A DNA stretch of 64,000 bases from AP-15 sp963750195. Its GTDB lineage: Bacteria; Pseudomonadota; Alphaproteobacteria; ATCC43930; CGMCC-115725. The stretch's first letter is position 1, and each line of letters starts with the position of its first letter. The notes beneath the pieces are model-generated. The model ran no database searches. It was not told where the DNA came from and worked only from the letters and a program-made list of their open reading frames with translations. Made by a program: the position numbers and the translations under genes. The stretch lies in assembly GCA_963750195.1 (NCBI GenBank), contig CAVVPS010000016.1:744001-808000 (forward strand), read 5' to 3'. Below, piece by piece: positions 9,541 to 18,404 of the stretch.

Positions 9541-9863
9541 ATGCCGGTAACCCCGCCTTCGCCTGCTCGCGAACAGGTTCGGCCGATCGTGCCGAAACTG
9601 ATCGATCTCGCTGACAAGGTTGTCTATGGCGATGTCTGGGAGCGCCCAGGCTTGTCGAAACGCGACCGCAGCCTGATCACGGTAGCGACCTTGGTCGCGC
9701 TCGGACGCGAGAGGCAACTGGTCGGGCATCTCGGCCGTGCGCTCGACAACGGGCTCAGCAAAGAGGAGTTGGGTGAGCTGATCACCCATCTCGCCTTCTA
9801 CGCGGGTGGCCGGCAGCAATGACCGCGGCATTGGTGGCAAAGGACGTGTTCGCGGGGCGGTAA
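9541..9863 (+). CDS. carboxymuconolactone decarboxylase family protein (frameshift near C-terminus)
   Basis: Small AhpD/CMD-fold protein of about 107 aa when repaired. A clear AAAGGAG precedes the ATG. The core is DVWERPGLSKRDRSLITVATLVALG, then the helix around LSKEELGELITHLAFYAG. As given, the frame stops at 9822 right after AFYAGG. Restoring one base in the GGG at 9803-9805 gives AFYAGWPAAMTAALVAKDVF and a stop at 9861-9863, the usual CMD ending, so a base is missing. The CxxC of AhpD-type members is absent, as in many CMD proteins. It follows the M81 peptidase and is probably in its operon. Confidence 0.85.
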
Positions 9864-9896
9864 CCGACCATCCTCGCCGCGCAACACCGGGATGGC

Positions 9897-10395
9897 ATGA
9901 GGCGCTTCTCGCACGCGATCGGCGTATCAGCACTGCTGGTTCTGCTGTCGGCGGGGCTTTCTGCCCGCAACATGGCGCCGGCGGGCCAATGGACGGCAAC
10001 TGATCCACCGATCAATATTGCCCATATCCAGACCGGCGCAATCAACCGCCGCGGGGAGGCAGTCGGCTACCACCACCGGCTGAACGGTGTCGACCCACCG
10101 GGTGCGCGCGTGGTGCGGATCGTCCAGCCGCCGGACGTGAGCGGCGTCTATCGCGCCCGTGTCGCCCTGCGCGACCCGCAAACGGGCGCGTGGATCGACA
10201 AGCGGGCTTCCTCGACCTTTTTCCCGGACGCGATGTCCGATGACGCAGTCATCCAGGCGGTGCTCGCCGCCTTCCATCACGGACAAATGCGTGGCGACGG
10301 AGAGTTTTCCGGTGATTCCGGGACACGGCTTTGCAATCGAGGGCTGGTATCAGCGCGGCAGAATCGCTGCGGCCTACCCGCTGCGCGGACCGTGA
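9897..10395 (+). CDS. secreted EndoU-family ribonuclease (putative toxin), frameshifted
   Basis: About 165 aa when repaired. Residues 1-25 are a signal peptide (MRRFSHAIGVSALLVLLSAG). Then comes a bacterial EndoU domain: INIAHIQTGAINRRGEAVGY, HHR, a strand VYRARVALRDPQTGAWIDKR, the SSTFFPDAMS block and a C-terminal EGWYQRGRIAAAYPL. The His, Lys and Tyr/Ser positions of the RNase-A-like EndoU site all have candidates. One extra base near 10319-10323 shifts the frame between GDSG and HGFAIEGW. The stop TGA at 10393-10395 overlaps the ATG of the next gene, so the two are translationally coupled. EndoU domains of this size are mostly toxins in bacterial competition; the partner gene fits an immunity role. 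The nuclease call is from the pattern, the toxin role is inference. Confidence 0.75.
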
Positions 10396-10758
10396 TGTCG
10401 CAGCGAGGTCTGATCACCGTGCGGCGGCACCGTGCCGGACATCTCGAAGGCCGCGCACGGCCTGGCAGCGGGCGCCACGGCGAAGTTCTGGCGAGCTTTC
10501 TGCAAAGCGACGTGCAGGGCGATCTTGCCGCTGCCCGGGCATTGGTGGCCGAGATCAGCGCGATGGAGCGCGGCGAAGCGCCGCAGCCGGCGGCGGTCGG
10601 CAATGCCTATTCGATCGCGATCTCCCCCGATCGAGTTACGATCCGCAACGCCGTCATCGAGGATTTCGACCCCCGAGCATTACGGCTTTGACGAGCTACG
10701 CCGCGCGATCGAAACCTGGATCGCCGCGATCGAGCGCGCCCGCCGTAGCCCGGGGTGA
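10395..10758 (+). CDS. small partner protein of EndoU, putative immunity protein (frameshifted)
   Basis: About 120 aa when repaired; no named family recognised. Its ATG overlaps the EndoU stop (TGATG). It opens with MSQRGLITVRRHRAGHLEG, followed by a helical stretch (LAAARALVAEISAMERGE). The core hairpin is GNAYSIAISPDRVTIRN, then an acidic IEDFDPEHYGFDELRRA and a C-terminal helix ETWIAAIERARRS. One extra C in the C5 run at 10670-10674 breaks the frame; without it the protein continues to the TGA at 10756-10758. The lack of a signal peptide, acidic patch and coupling to a secreted nuclease suit a cytosolic immunity protein. The GNAYxxxxxxDxVxIxN hairpin recalls small UPF0231/YacL-like proteins only loosely. 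Confidence 0.6.
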
Positions 10759-10804
10759 CGGCAATCGCTGGAGCCGCCGACGCGAATTCGCGCATAGTGC
10801 CGCG

Positions 10805-11521
10805 ATGAACGATGCGCCGGTCCAGGAACTTCGAGCGTCGACGACAGAACGCAAACCGGCGGTGCGGCCGCGCGATGCTGCTTCGCTCGTCCTGCTGCGC
10901 GGCACGGGCGCCACGCTCGAAGTCCTGGTCGGCCGCCGTCCGCTCGCCGCGCGGTTCATGCCTGGCGTCTATGTCTTTCCCGGTGGCGCCATCGACCCGC
11001 CGGATCGGCGTCCCTGGATAGTCGAGACCGCGACCGAGCGGCTCGCTCCGAGGCTCGCGCGGGCGGCCAGGGCGGCGCTGCGGGAGACCTGGGAGGAAGT
11101 GGGCGTGCTGGTCGGCCGTCCAGCCGAGGCCACACCGTCGGATTTGAGCACGCCAGCGGAGGGCGCGATCGAGCGGGCCTACCGCCGGCGCGGCCTCGCG
11201 GCGGCAATGGATCTGCTGACCTATGTCGGCCGAGCGATCACCCCGTCGCATTCGAGCCGCCGGTTCAACACTCGGTTTTTTCTGGCTGACGGTGAAAGCG
11301 TTTTTGGGGAGCCGATGGCGAGCACGGAACTCGAAGACGTGCGCTGGCACCCCTTGGGCACCGGCGATCTGGAGGACGGGCTGCGCGACGTTACGCGCTT
11401 CATGCTGGCCCGCGCCGTAGCGCTGCGCAGCGGCATCGCCGCCGGCGAGCCGCCGCTCTTTTATTGGGGCAAGAACGCACGCCGCGTCGGCATCTGCCGC
11501 GAGGCCGCACGCGCGCCGTAG
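10805..11521 (+). CDS. NUDIX hydrolase (NUDT19/CoA-type)
   Basis: Nucleoside-diphosphate-linked-moiety hydrolase of 238 aa. An N-terminal strand ASLVLLRGTG is followed by the Nudix box, which is split: PGGAID (about residue 60) and, after a loop, RAALRETWEEVGVLVG with the REXXEE metal-binding core. The long loop inside the box and the later helical insert resemble the NUDT7/19-like branch acting on acyl-CoA or related pyrophosphates. Substrate is an inference. It converges on the MFS gene at 11531 with only 9 bp between stops. Confidence 0.87.
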   Translation: MNDAPVQELRASTTERKPAVRPRDAASLVLLRGTGATLEVLVGRRPLAARFMPGVYVFPGGAIDPPDRRPWIVETATERLAPRLARAARAALRETWEEVGVLVGRPAEATPSDLSTPAEGAIERAYRRRGLAAAMDLLTYVGRAITPSHSSRRFNTRFFLADGESVFGEPMASTELEDVRWHPLGTGDLEDGLRDVTRFMLARAVALRSGIAAGEPPLFYWGKNARRVGICREAARAP

Positions 11522-11530
11522 CCGGCTGCC

Positions 11531-12955
11531 TCAGCGTGCCTCGGTGCCGAGCACCGATGGCCGCCGCCGGGCCGAATCTGGGTCGGCGCCGACCCCCATC
11601 GCCCTGCCATGGGTCTCGACCCCCAGGATCAGAAACGACAATCCGACCAGCGCCATGCAGAAGGCGAGGAACAGGTAGGCCGGCAGCACTGCGTCCGCCG
11701 TCGCCTTTGGCGACAAGATGTTGCTGGTGCCGGCGATCAGCGCCAGGCTCAACGGGCCGAGGATCTTGCCGACGCCGTTCGCCGCCTGGCCAAGACCCGA
11801 GGCGCGAGCGCCAAGGTTCACGCCGTAGCTCTCGACCGTATAGGGCGCGAGGTTCGAGAAGCCGCCCTCGATAAAGAAGGTCGACGCGCACAGCAGGATT
11901 ACCATCATCGGCAAGCCGGCAACGACGACTTCGTGATAATAGCCGGCGGCAGCGAGTGCGACGACCCCGCCGAACCCCCACAACACTCCGAGCGGCCGCC
12001 GCCCCATCAGCGGCGCCAGGAAGGTGACGAATATCTTGCCCACCACGCCGCCGAGGGCGACAAAAATGAAATAGGCGGCAGCCTGCGGAACCGGGACCTT
12101 CAGCACCATCGCGACGATCGTCGGTCCCCACAGATAGACACCGTAGCCCGCCGTCGACGAGCCGCCCCAGATCAGCACGGTTTCCCAGAACATGCGGGGC
12201 TGGTGATAGAGTTCCGACAGCTTCCCGCGTGGCGGGGCGGCGGGCCGCACCGTCGGCAGCGGAACCGATTGAAGCGGCAGGTCGAGTTGCTGCGCGACTT
12301 CGGTCCGGGCTTCGGCGAAGCGGCCTTTGGCGGCGAGCCAGCGCACCGATTCGGGGACGAAGATCCAGATCAGGATACCCACAAAGGCCGGGGCGATACC
12401 GAGCATGGCGACGCCGCGCCAACCGAGCGCCGCCAGCAGCGCCGCCGAGGTGGTCGAGGCAAGCAGGCCGCCGGCCGAGGCGAAGACGATGTAGAAGCTA
12501 GTCAGCAGGGTGCGGTGGCGGGTCGGGGTCAGCTCGACCAGGATCGTCAGGGAGGGGGTGACCCCAGCAGTCAGGCCGACGCCGACAAAAAAGCGAAGAA
12601 TCGCGAAGATCTGCCATGATCCGCTCGGCACTAGGCCGATCAGGCCAGCGGCAACGGCACAGATAAAGGTACCGATGATCATCTGGGCCTTGCGGCCCCA
12701 CAGATCGGCGAAACCGCCGAAGACCAGAGCACCGAGGATCGAACCAATGCCGCCGCTATAGAGGATCAGCGCCGATTGGCCGTAGGTCAGGTGCCATTGC
12801 GGGCCGAGCACCGCGAGTAGATAGCCGACGACCAGGAAATCGAAGAATTCGAGGACGAACAGCGCCGAAAGCAGCGCAAAGCTGACCCAATAGCGCCGGT
12901 TGAGCGTCGCCGTGTCGAACAGCGCCAGCAAATCGTCCGAAGTCCGACCGGACAT
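11531..12955 (-). CDS. MFS transporter, copy 1 of a tandem pair
   Basis: Twelve-helix major facilitator of 474 aa, probably a proton-coupled symporter for an organic acid or aromatic compound. The loop 2-3 MFS motif is present as GGFADLWGRKAQMIIG. The loop 4-5 region is TPTRHRTLLTSFY, and the central loop carries PESVRWLAAKGRFAEAR, the sugar/acid-porter signature. Helices are clear throughout and the frame is intact. The neighbour at 13058-14482 has the same length and very similar sequence over the whole length, so this is a recent tandem duplication. Both sit on the minus strand with about 100 bp between them. Confidence 0.92.
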   Translation of the reverse strand: MSGRTSDDLLALFDTATLNRRYWVSFALLSALFVLEFFDFLVVGYLLAVLGPQWHLTYGQSALILYSGGIGSILGALVFGGFADLWGRKAQMIIGTFICAVAAGLIGLVPSGSWQIFAILRFFVGVGLTAGVTPSLTILVELTPTRHRTLLTSFYIVFASAGGLLASTTSAALLAALGWRGVAMLGIAPAFVGILIWIFVPESVRWLAAKGRFAEARTEVAQQLDLPLQSVPLPTVRPAAPPRGKLSELYHQPRMFWETVLIWGGSSTAGYGVYLWGPTIVAMVLKVPVPQAAAYFIFVALGGVVGKIFVTFLAPLMGRRPLGVLWGFGGVVALAAAGYYHEVVVAGLPMMVILLCASTFFIEGGFSNLAPYTVESYGVNLGARASGLGQAANGVGKILGPLSLALIAGTSNILSPKATADAVLPAYLFLAFCMALVGLSFLILGVETHGRAMGVGADPDSARRRPSVLGTEAR

Positions 12956-13057
12956 TTCCTCCTCCTTTCGGCGACGAAGTCGGTAATCCGCCCGTCGTCT
13001 CCGATCGGAGATTTAGGCCGCTCTCCTCCGCGGCGTCAACCCGGCCCTGTCCGCTTG

Positions 13058-14482
13058 TCAGCGCGTCTCGGCGCCGAGCACCACCGGCTGCCGCCCGGCC
13101 GGCTGCTCCGCTTCGCCGAGCGACATTGCCCGGCCGTGGGTCTCCCGGCCGAGAAGGGAGAACGACAGCCCGACCAGCGCCATCCCGAAGGCCAGCACCA
13201 GGAATGACGGGAACAACGCCCCCGCGGTTGCCTTCGGCGAGACGATGTTGCTGGTTCCCGCGATCAGCGCCAAGCTCAATGGCCCGAGGATTTTGCCGAC
13301 GCCGTTTGCTGTCTGCCCGAGCCCCGAGGCGCGGGCGCCGAGCCGCACTCCATAGCTTTCGACCGTGTAAGGCGCCAAGTTTGAGAAGCTGCCGTCGATG
13401 CAGAACGCCGAAGCCGCCAAGAATACAACGATCAACGGCACGCTACCGATGAAAACGCTGCCATAAAAGCCGGCAGCGGCGAGAGCGACAACTCCGGCGA
13501 ACCCCCATATTGCGCCTAGCAGCCGCCGGCCGATCAGCGGTGCCAGAAACGACACGATGATCTTGCCAATGATCCCGGCGCCGGTGACATAGATGAAGTA
13601 CTTAGCGGCTTGCGGCACCGGAACTTTCAGCAGCAGAGCGACGACGGTCGGGCCCCACAGATAGATGCCATAGGCCGCTGTCGCGGCGCCTCCCCAGATC
13701 AACAGAGTCTCCCAGAACTGCCTGGGCTGCTGGAGAAGCTCCGACAGTCGGCCGCGCGGAACAGAGGTGGGCATCACCGTCGGCAATGGCACCGACTGGA
13801 GCGGCAGCCCGAGGTGTTCGGCGACCTTGGCGCGCGCCTCGGCGAATCGGCCCTTGGCGGTCAGCCAGCGTACCGATTCGGGAACAAAGAATGCGGCGAG
13901 CACCCCGACCACCGCGACCGAGATGCCGAGCATCGCCATGCCGCGCCAGCCGATCGCCGCCAGCAGCGCTGCCGAAGTGATCGAGGCAAGGAACCCGCCG
14001 GCGGTCGCGAACACCACGTAAAAGCTCGTGACCATGGTGCGGTGCCGGGTCGGCGTCAGCTCGACGACGATCGTTAAGGCCGGAACCACCGCCGCCGTCA
14101 GCCCGACACCAACAACAAAGCGCAGCAACGCAAACAGTTGCCAAGCACCGTCCGGCACAAAGCCGATCAGCGCCGCACCGATCCCACAGATGAAAGTACC
14201 GATGATCATCTGCACCTTGCGCCCCGAGGCGTCGGCCAAACCGCCGAAGACCAGTGCGCCGACGATCGAACCGACACCGCCGCTGTAGAGGATCAGCGCC
14301 GATTGGCCATAGGTCAGATGCCATTGTGGCCCGACCACCGCTAACAGGAACGCGACGATCGAGAAATCGAAGAATTCGAGAACCGTGATCGCCGACAATA
14401 TGGCGAAGGCCACCCAATAGCGGCGGTTAAGCGGCGCGCTGTCGAACAGCGCCAGCAGGTCCTCGGAGGTTTGACCGGGCAT
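13058..14482 (-). CDS. MFS transporter, copy 2 of a tandem pair
   Basis: Same family and length (474 aa) as the gene at 11531-12955. Shared segments include LLALFDSAPLNRRYWVAFA at the N-terminus, GGLADASGRKVQMIIGTFIC at the loop 2-3 motif, ELTPTRHRT, and the C-terminal SLALIAGTSNIVSPKATA. Differences cluster in the helices of the second half and the short tails. The gene has its own upstream gap and a start preceded by GGGAGTAG, so it may be transcribed separately. Substrate is unknown. The pair may transport products linked to the nearby oxidoreductases and hydrolases, which is inference only. Confidence 0.92.
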   Translation of the reverse strand: MPGQTSEDLLALFDSAPLNRRYWVAFAILSAITVLEFFDFSIVAFLLAVVGPQWHLTYGQSALILYSGGVGSIVGALVFGGLADASGRKVQMIIGTFICGIGAALIGFVPDGAWQLFALLRFVVGVGLTAAVVPALTIVVELTPTRHRTMVTSFYVVFATAGGFLASITSAALLAAIGWRGMAMLGISVAVVGVLAAFFVPESVRWLTAKGRFAEARAKVAEHLGLPLQSVPLPTVMPTSVPRGRLSELLQQPRQFWETLLIWGGAATAAYGIYLWGPTVVALLLKVPVPQAAKYFIYVTGAGIIGKIIVSFLAPLIGRRLLGAIWGFAGVVALAAAGFYGSVFIGSVPLIVVFLAASAFCIDGSFSNLAPYTVESYGVRLGARASGLGQTANGVGKILGPLSLALIAGTSNIVSPKATAGALFPSFLVLAFGMALVGLSFSLLGRETHGRAMSLGEAEQPAGRQPVVLGAETR

Positions 14483-14562
14483 TTTCTACTCCCTCTCGGG
14501 GCCGTCACCGGCGCCCATTCGTTAACGTTGGATGAACGAATAGGCGCTGGACCGCCGGGTCG

Positions 14563-15570
14563 TCAACCGGCCGCCGCAGTCAAGGGCCCAACAGCGCGTT
14601 CGGGATTGGCTGGGGCCAGCTGACTGACCGCGTCGGCCAGCAGGCGGTATTTGACCTGGGTGACATTCAGGTCGCGGAAGTAATTGACCAGGTCGCCCCA
14701 CGGATCATTCAGCCGCCCGATCCCCGAGATGAAGGCGACGACGCCGCCGATCTCGAGATTGCTGGTATAGACCCACCAGCCGCCGACCAACAGCGCCGAT
14801 ACGCGCTGCAGGTGATTGCAAAGATTCATCAAGAAATTCATCGTAAATTTTATTTTAAAGATTCCCATATCGAGCGCGAACGCTTGGTCAATTCGTCGTT
14901 CGTCCTCAGCATCATCATCGCGGTCGATCATCGCGATGCCGAGCTGGCGCAACACCCGGATGCGCGCGCCGGTGCGCCGGTTGACTGCCGATTGCAGCAG
15001 TGGAACGAAGACGAGCTGTGGGACGAAGAGCCCGATTGCCGCCAGCGCCATCCACGGATCGATATGGATCAGATAGGCGAGCACCGAGGCCATGATGCCA
15101 CCCTGCAGTAGCGGCTCCGACACGCTCTCGCCGACAAAGCCGCCGATCGGTTCGACCTCGGCGACGATCATCGAGATCACGATGCCCTGCGCTTCCGCCG
15201 CTGGCGAGGCGGTGGATGGAGTCTCGACAACGGTGTGCACGCGGTGGCGCAAATCGCGCTTGGCCTGCTCCCCGACCCAGCCGCGATAGATATTGAGCCC
15301 GAGCTTGGCGCTACCTTGGACGATGACGACGCCGGCATAGACCGCGCACAAGCCGACAACCCAGGAATAGGGCCGGTGTTTGACCAGATCGTTGACGATC
15401 CGTCGCTGCAATTCGAGCGGGACCACTTCAAGCAAAGCGACGCCTGCCGTCAGCGCCAGCAGCGCCAGCTGGTGCAGCCCGCTGGTAGAGAGCACATAGC
15501 GAAAGACATTGCGCGGCAACGCACCCGCCGGGGCGGTATTGAATTCATGGATCCAGGCAGCGACGCTCAT
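14563..15570 (-). CDS. ABC transporter transmembrane domain protein without ATPase domain
   Basis: 335 aa, matching only the six-helix membrane domain of ABC exporters: helices around LALLALTAGVALLEVVPL, SWVVGLCAVYAGVVIV, LLQGGIMASVLAYLI and ALAAIGLFVPQLVFVPLL. The protein ends after the domain in a short linker; there is no Walker A, signature or Walker B sequence in the gene or in adjacent genes on this strand. The stretch 14810-14880 within the gene is visibly AT-rich (KIKFTMNFLMN). It could work with an ATPase encoded elsewhere or have a non-transport role. Confidence 0.8.
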   Translation of the reverse strand: MSVAAWIHEFNTAPAGALPRNVFRYVLSTSGLHQLALLALTAGVALLEVVPLELQRRIVNDLVKHRPYSWVVGLCAVYAGVVIVQGSAKLGLNIYRGWVGEQAKRDLRHRVHTVVETPSTASPAAEAQGIVISMIVAEVEPIGGFVGESVSEPLLQGGIMASVLAYLIHIDPWMALAAIGLFVPQLVFVPLLQSAVNRRTGARIRVLRQLGIAMIDRDDDAEDERRIDQAFALDMGIFKIKFTMNFLMNLCNHLQRVSALLVGGWWVYTSNLEIGGVVAFISGIGRLNDPWGDLVNYFRDLNVTQVKYRLLADAVSQLAPANPERAVGPLTAAAG

Positions 15571-15788
15571 CGCCCGAAGACTATCAGGCCTTCCGGCCGC
15601 TCCGGCAAATGACTCAGGTCAAGGAGGGCACCACTGACGGCCTTTTCCGCCGACCACTCCCCGTCACCGGCTGTAGGTTGACCGCGCCGATGCTATCATC
15701 GCGGGGCCCGAAGACACACCGAACCAACGGGCTGCCAGCGTCGCGATCAAATGGACCGCGGAAACGGTAGCTCCGGGAGAACCGGATA
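15571..15788. other. divergent intergenic region, no clear signals
   Basis: 218 bp between the leftward ABC-domain gene and the rightward LLM gene. It must hold both promoters. The rightward start has GGAGAACCGGATA just before its ATG. I see no recognisable operator or RNA. Confidence 0.4.
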
Positions 15789-16616
15789 ATGAAAATTGGA
15801 ATTCATCTGCCGCATATCGGGCGTAAGGCTGGGCCGGAGGCGATCCGGCGCGCGGCAATCCAGGCCGAGGAGCTGGGCTTTGCCGACGCCTGGACGAGCG
15901 AGCACATCATCGTGCCGAAGGATGCGCCTTACCCGCCCTCGGCGCTGTTCTATGATCCGGTCCTGACCCTCACCTGGGCGGCGGCCTACACCAAAAGGAT
16001 CGGGCTTGGCACCAGCGTCCTGGTATTGCCGATGCGCCATCCGCTGCCGCTCGCCAAGGAATTGGCGACGTTGCAGAATCTGTCCGAGGGGCGGTTCATC
16101 CTCGGCGCCGGGGTCGGTTGGCTGGAAGCTGAATTCGCCGCGCTGGGCGTGCCGTTTCGCGAGCGCGGGCGGCGGATGGATGAAGGCATCGCAATGATGC
16201 AGGCGGTGTGGAGCCAGGACCCGGTGACATTCCCGGCGCGCAACATCCCGGCGGCCATCGAGGGAATGCGCATGCTGCCGCAGCCGGTCAAGCCGATCCC
16301 GATCTGGATCGGTGGGAGCTCCGAACCGGCGCTGAAGCGGGCGATGAGGCTCGACGGGTGGCATGGCTCGCGGGTATCGCCCGAGGCGGCGGCGCCGATC
16401 GTGCGCCGGCTGCGCGCGCAGCGGCCGGAACCGGAATTTGCAATCTCGGTGCGCAGCGGCTGGGACGGCAAAGACGAGGGCGCACTTAGCGCTCGGCTCG
16501 CCGGCTATAGCGAGGCCGGGGTCGGCCACGTGCTGGTCGAACCTGCCGAGCGCGCCCTAGACGACTGGCTTCGTGCCGTCGAACGCGTCGCCCGCGCGGT
16601 GGAGAAGGTTCGATGA
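15789..16616 (+). CDS. LLM-class oxidoreductase, probably F420-dependent type
   Basis: 275 aa, short form of the luciferase-like family (compare the TIGR03619-type F420 proteins). Seen: MKIGIHLPHIGRKAG start, WTSEHIIVP near residue 40, the conserved IGLGTSVLVLPMRHPL strand, LSEGRFILGAGVGWLEAEF, and IPIWIGGSSEPALKRA. Cofactor assignment (F420 versus FMN) is by family resemblance only. Its stop overlaps the ATG of the second LLM gene at 16613 (ATGA), so the two are translationally coupled and may act on related substrates. Confidence 0.87.
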   Translation: MKIGIHLPHIGRKAGPEAIRRAAIQAEELGFADAWTSEHIIVPKDAPYPPSALFYDPVLTLTWAAAYTKRIGLGTSVLVLPMRHPLPLAKELATLQNLSEGRFILGAGVGWLEAEFAALGVPFRERGRRMDEGIAMMQAVWSQDPVTFPARNIPAAIEGMRMLPQPVKPIPIWIGGSSEPALKRAMRLDGWHGSRVSPEAAAPIVRRLRAQRPEPEFAISVRSGWDGKDEGALSARLAGYSEAGVGHVLVEPAERALDDWLRAVERVARAVEKVR

Positions 16617-17650
16617 AACTGGCCATGACCCTCAGGGTGTCGCCCAATGCCGGGATCGACATGGAACTCATATGGGAGGCCGAACGGCTCGGTTACGATG
16701 CGGTGTGGTGCGGCGAGGCCTATGGCACCGACGCGGTGTCGCCGGTCGCCTGGGTGCTGGCGCAGACCAAAAGGATCAAGGCCGGCACCGCCATCATGCA
16801 GATGCCGGCGCGCACCCCCGCCTGTGCGGCGATGACGGCGATGACCTTGCAGGCGCTCTCGGGCAACCGCTTTTTGTGCGGCATCGGGCCGTCGGGGCCG
16901 CAGGTGGTCGAAGGCTGGCACGGCGTGCCGTTCGGCAAGCCGCTCGCCCGCACCCGCGAATACATCGCGATCATCCGCCAGATTCTCGAGCGCAAGGCGC
17001 CGCTCGAATATCACGGCGAGCACTATCAGATCCCGTACACCGGGCCCGGTTCGACTGGGCTGGGCAAGGCGCTGCGCAGCACCATTCACGGCGATCCGAG
17101 CCTGAAGATCTATACCGCGGCGATCGCTCCGGCGGGATTGCGAACGGCCGGCGAGGTTGCGGACGGAACCTTGCCGTTCTTCATGTCGCCCGAACAGGCG
17201 GATGCGATCGCCGGCCCGGTGCGCGAAGGCATAGCCAAGGCCGGCAACGGGAAAACCCTCGCCGATTTCGATCTTGCTCCCTATATCCGCGTCAGCATCG
17301 GCGACGATATTGAGGCCTGCCGGGACGCGATCAGGCCCAATTTCGCGCTCTACATCGGCGGCATGGGCGCCCGCTCAAAGAACTTCTACAACGATCTGGC
17401 AAGACGCATGGGTTACGAGGCGGAAGCGGCAACGATCCAGGACCACTATCTCGCCGGACGGCGCAAGGAGGCCGAAACGGCTGTGCCGGACGCGCTGATC
17501 GACGAAACCTCGCTGGTCGGGCCGAAAGAGCGGGTCCGCGACCGGCTGCAAGCGTGGAAGGAGATCGCCAGGGATCAGCGGGTCGGCTCGCTGGTGCTGG
17601 CAGGCGCGGACGCGGCGGCGTTGCGGGTGATCGCCGAAGCGGTGTTGTGA
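16613..17650 (+). CDS. LLM-class oxidoreductase, probable F420-dependent type
   Basis: 345 aa luciferase-like TIM-barrel protein. Characteristic segments: WEAERLGYDAVWCGEAYGTDA, IKAGTAIMQMPARTPACAA, ALSGNRFLCGIGPSGPQVVEGWHG, and KIYTAAIAPAGLRTAGEVADG. It resembles the mycobacterial-type F420-dependent class rather than the alkanal monooxygenases. It overlaps the preceding LLM gene by 4 bp and is followed within 11 bp by a 2OG dioxygenase, giving a three-gene oxidoreductase operon at 15789-18383. Confidence 0.87.
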   Translation: MKLAMTLRVSPNAGIDMELIWEAERLGYDAVWCGEAYGTDAVSPVAWVLAQTKRIKAGTAIMQMPARTPACAAMTAMTLQALSGNRFLCGIGPSGPQVVEGWHGVPFGKPLARTREYIAIIRQILERKAPLEYHGEHYQIPYTGPGSTGLGKALRSTIHGDPSLKIYTAAIAPAGLRTAGEVADGTLPFFMSPEQADAIAGPVREGIAKAGNGKTLADFDLAPYIRVSIGDDIEACRDAIRPNFALYIGGMGARSKNFYNDLARRMGYEAEAATIQDHYLAGRRKEAETAVPDALIDETSLVGPKERVRDRLQAWKEIARDQRVGSLVLAGADAAALRVIAEAVL

Positions 17651-17660
17651 GAGAGGGGTG

Positions 17661-18383
17661 ATGGGCGAGTCGCTAGGAAAGCTTGCCGACGCGATCGAAC
17701 AGGATGGCTTTGCCTTTGTCCGGGCGCCACAGATGCGCGCCCTGTTGGGCGAACGCGATTTGCGTGATTGGGAATCCTTTGCCGCCAGCTGGAATGATCT
17801 CGGCGTCGATACTTATATGGCCGATGGCGGGCGCTATCGCCGCCGCCGCTTTGCCGCTCTGCGCGCGACCGCGATGGGGATCGTGCGCAAGCCACATCAG
17901 CCCCATTATCAGAGCCAGGATTACAACGCGCTGAACGGTGGCATCGAGCGCTGGTTCGAACCGGTAACCGATGTCGTCGCCGGTCATCCGACGCTCAAGG
18001 CGATCTTGCGCACCAGCCACGAACTGTTCGACCGCATGACCCCAGCGCCAGTGCGGCCCGAGGCGTGGCATGTCGAATTGCACCAGTTCCGCATTGAAGC
18101 GCAAGTCGGGCAAAAGGGCCACCCGACCCCGGAGGGGATGCACCGCGACGGGGTCGATTGGGTGTTGGTGCTGATGATCAGACGCGAGAACATAGCCAGC
18201 GGCAAGACCACGATCTACGACCCGGCAAAGCGACCGCTCGGCAGCTTCACCTTGACCCAGCCGCTCAATTCGGCATTGGTTGACGACAGCCGGGTATTTC
18301 ATGGCGTCACCGCGGTCGTGCCGCTCGATCCGCTGCTCCCGGCCTATCGCGACGTGCTGGTGGTGACGTTCCGTCGGGAATAG
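17661..18383 (+). CDS. 2OG-Fe(II) dioxygenase family protein (PF10014-like)
   Basis: 240 aa. Resembles the 2OG-Fe dioxygenase family that includes L-isoleucine 4-hydroxylase. The metal triad is visible as HRDGVDW (HxD, about residues 155-160) and the distal His in DDSRVFHGVTAV (about 214). The C-terminal strand RDVLVVTFRRE provides the likely 2OG-binding Arg. GAGAGGGG precedes the ATG at 17661; a GTG directly before it is less likely. It is the third gene of the run that begins at 15789. Substrate is probably a free amino acid or a related small molecule, by family. Confidence 0.82.
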   Translation: MGESLGKLADAIEQDGFAFVRAPQMRALLGERDLRDWESFAASWNDLGVDTYMADGGRYRRRRFAALRATAMGIVRKPHQPHYQSQDYNALNGGIERWFEPVTDVVAGHPTLKAILRTSHELFDRMTPAPVRPEAWHVELHQFRIEAQVGQKGHPTPEGMHRDGVDWVLVLMIRRENIASGKTTIYDPAKRPLGSFTLTQPLNSALVDDSRVFHGVTAVVPLDPLLPAYRDVLVVTFRRE

Positions 18384-18404
18384 TCCCAGTCTCGCAACTG
18401 CGCA

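Noticed and set aside
10395..10758. Assignment of the EndoU partner to the UPF0231/YacL family
   Set aside because: Only the hairpin and general helix pattern match; the resemblance is too weak to name the family.
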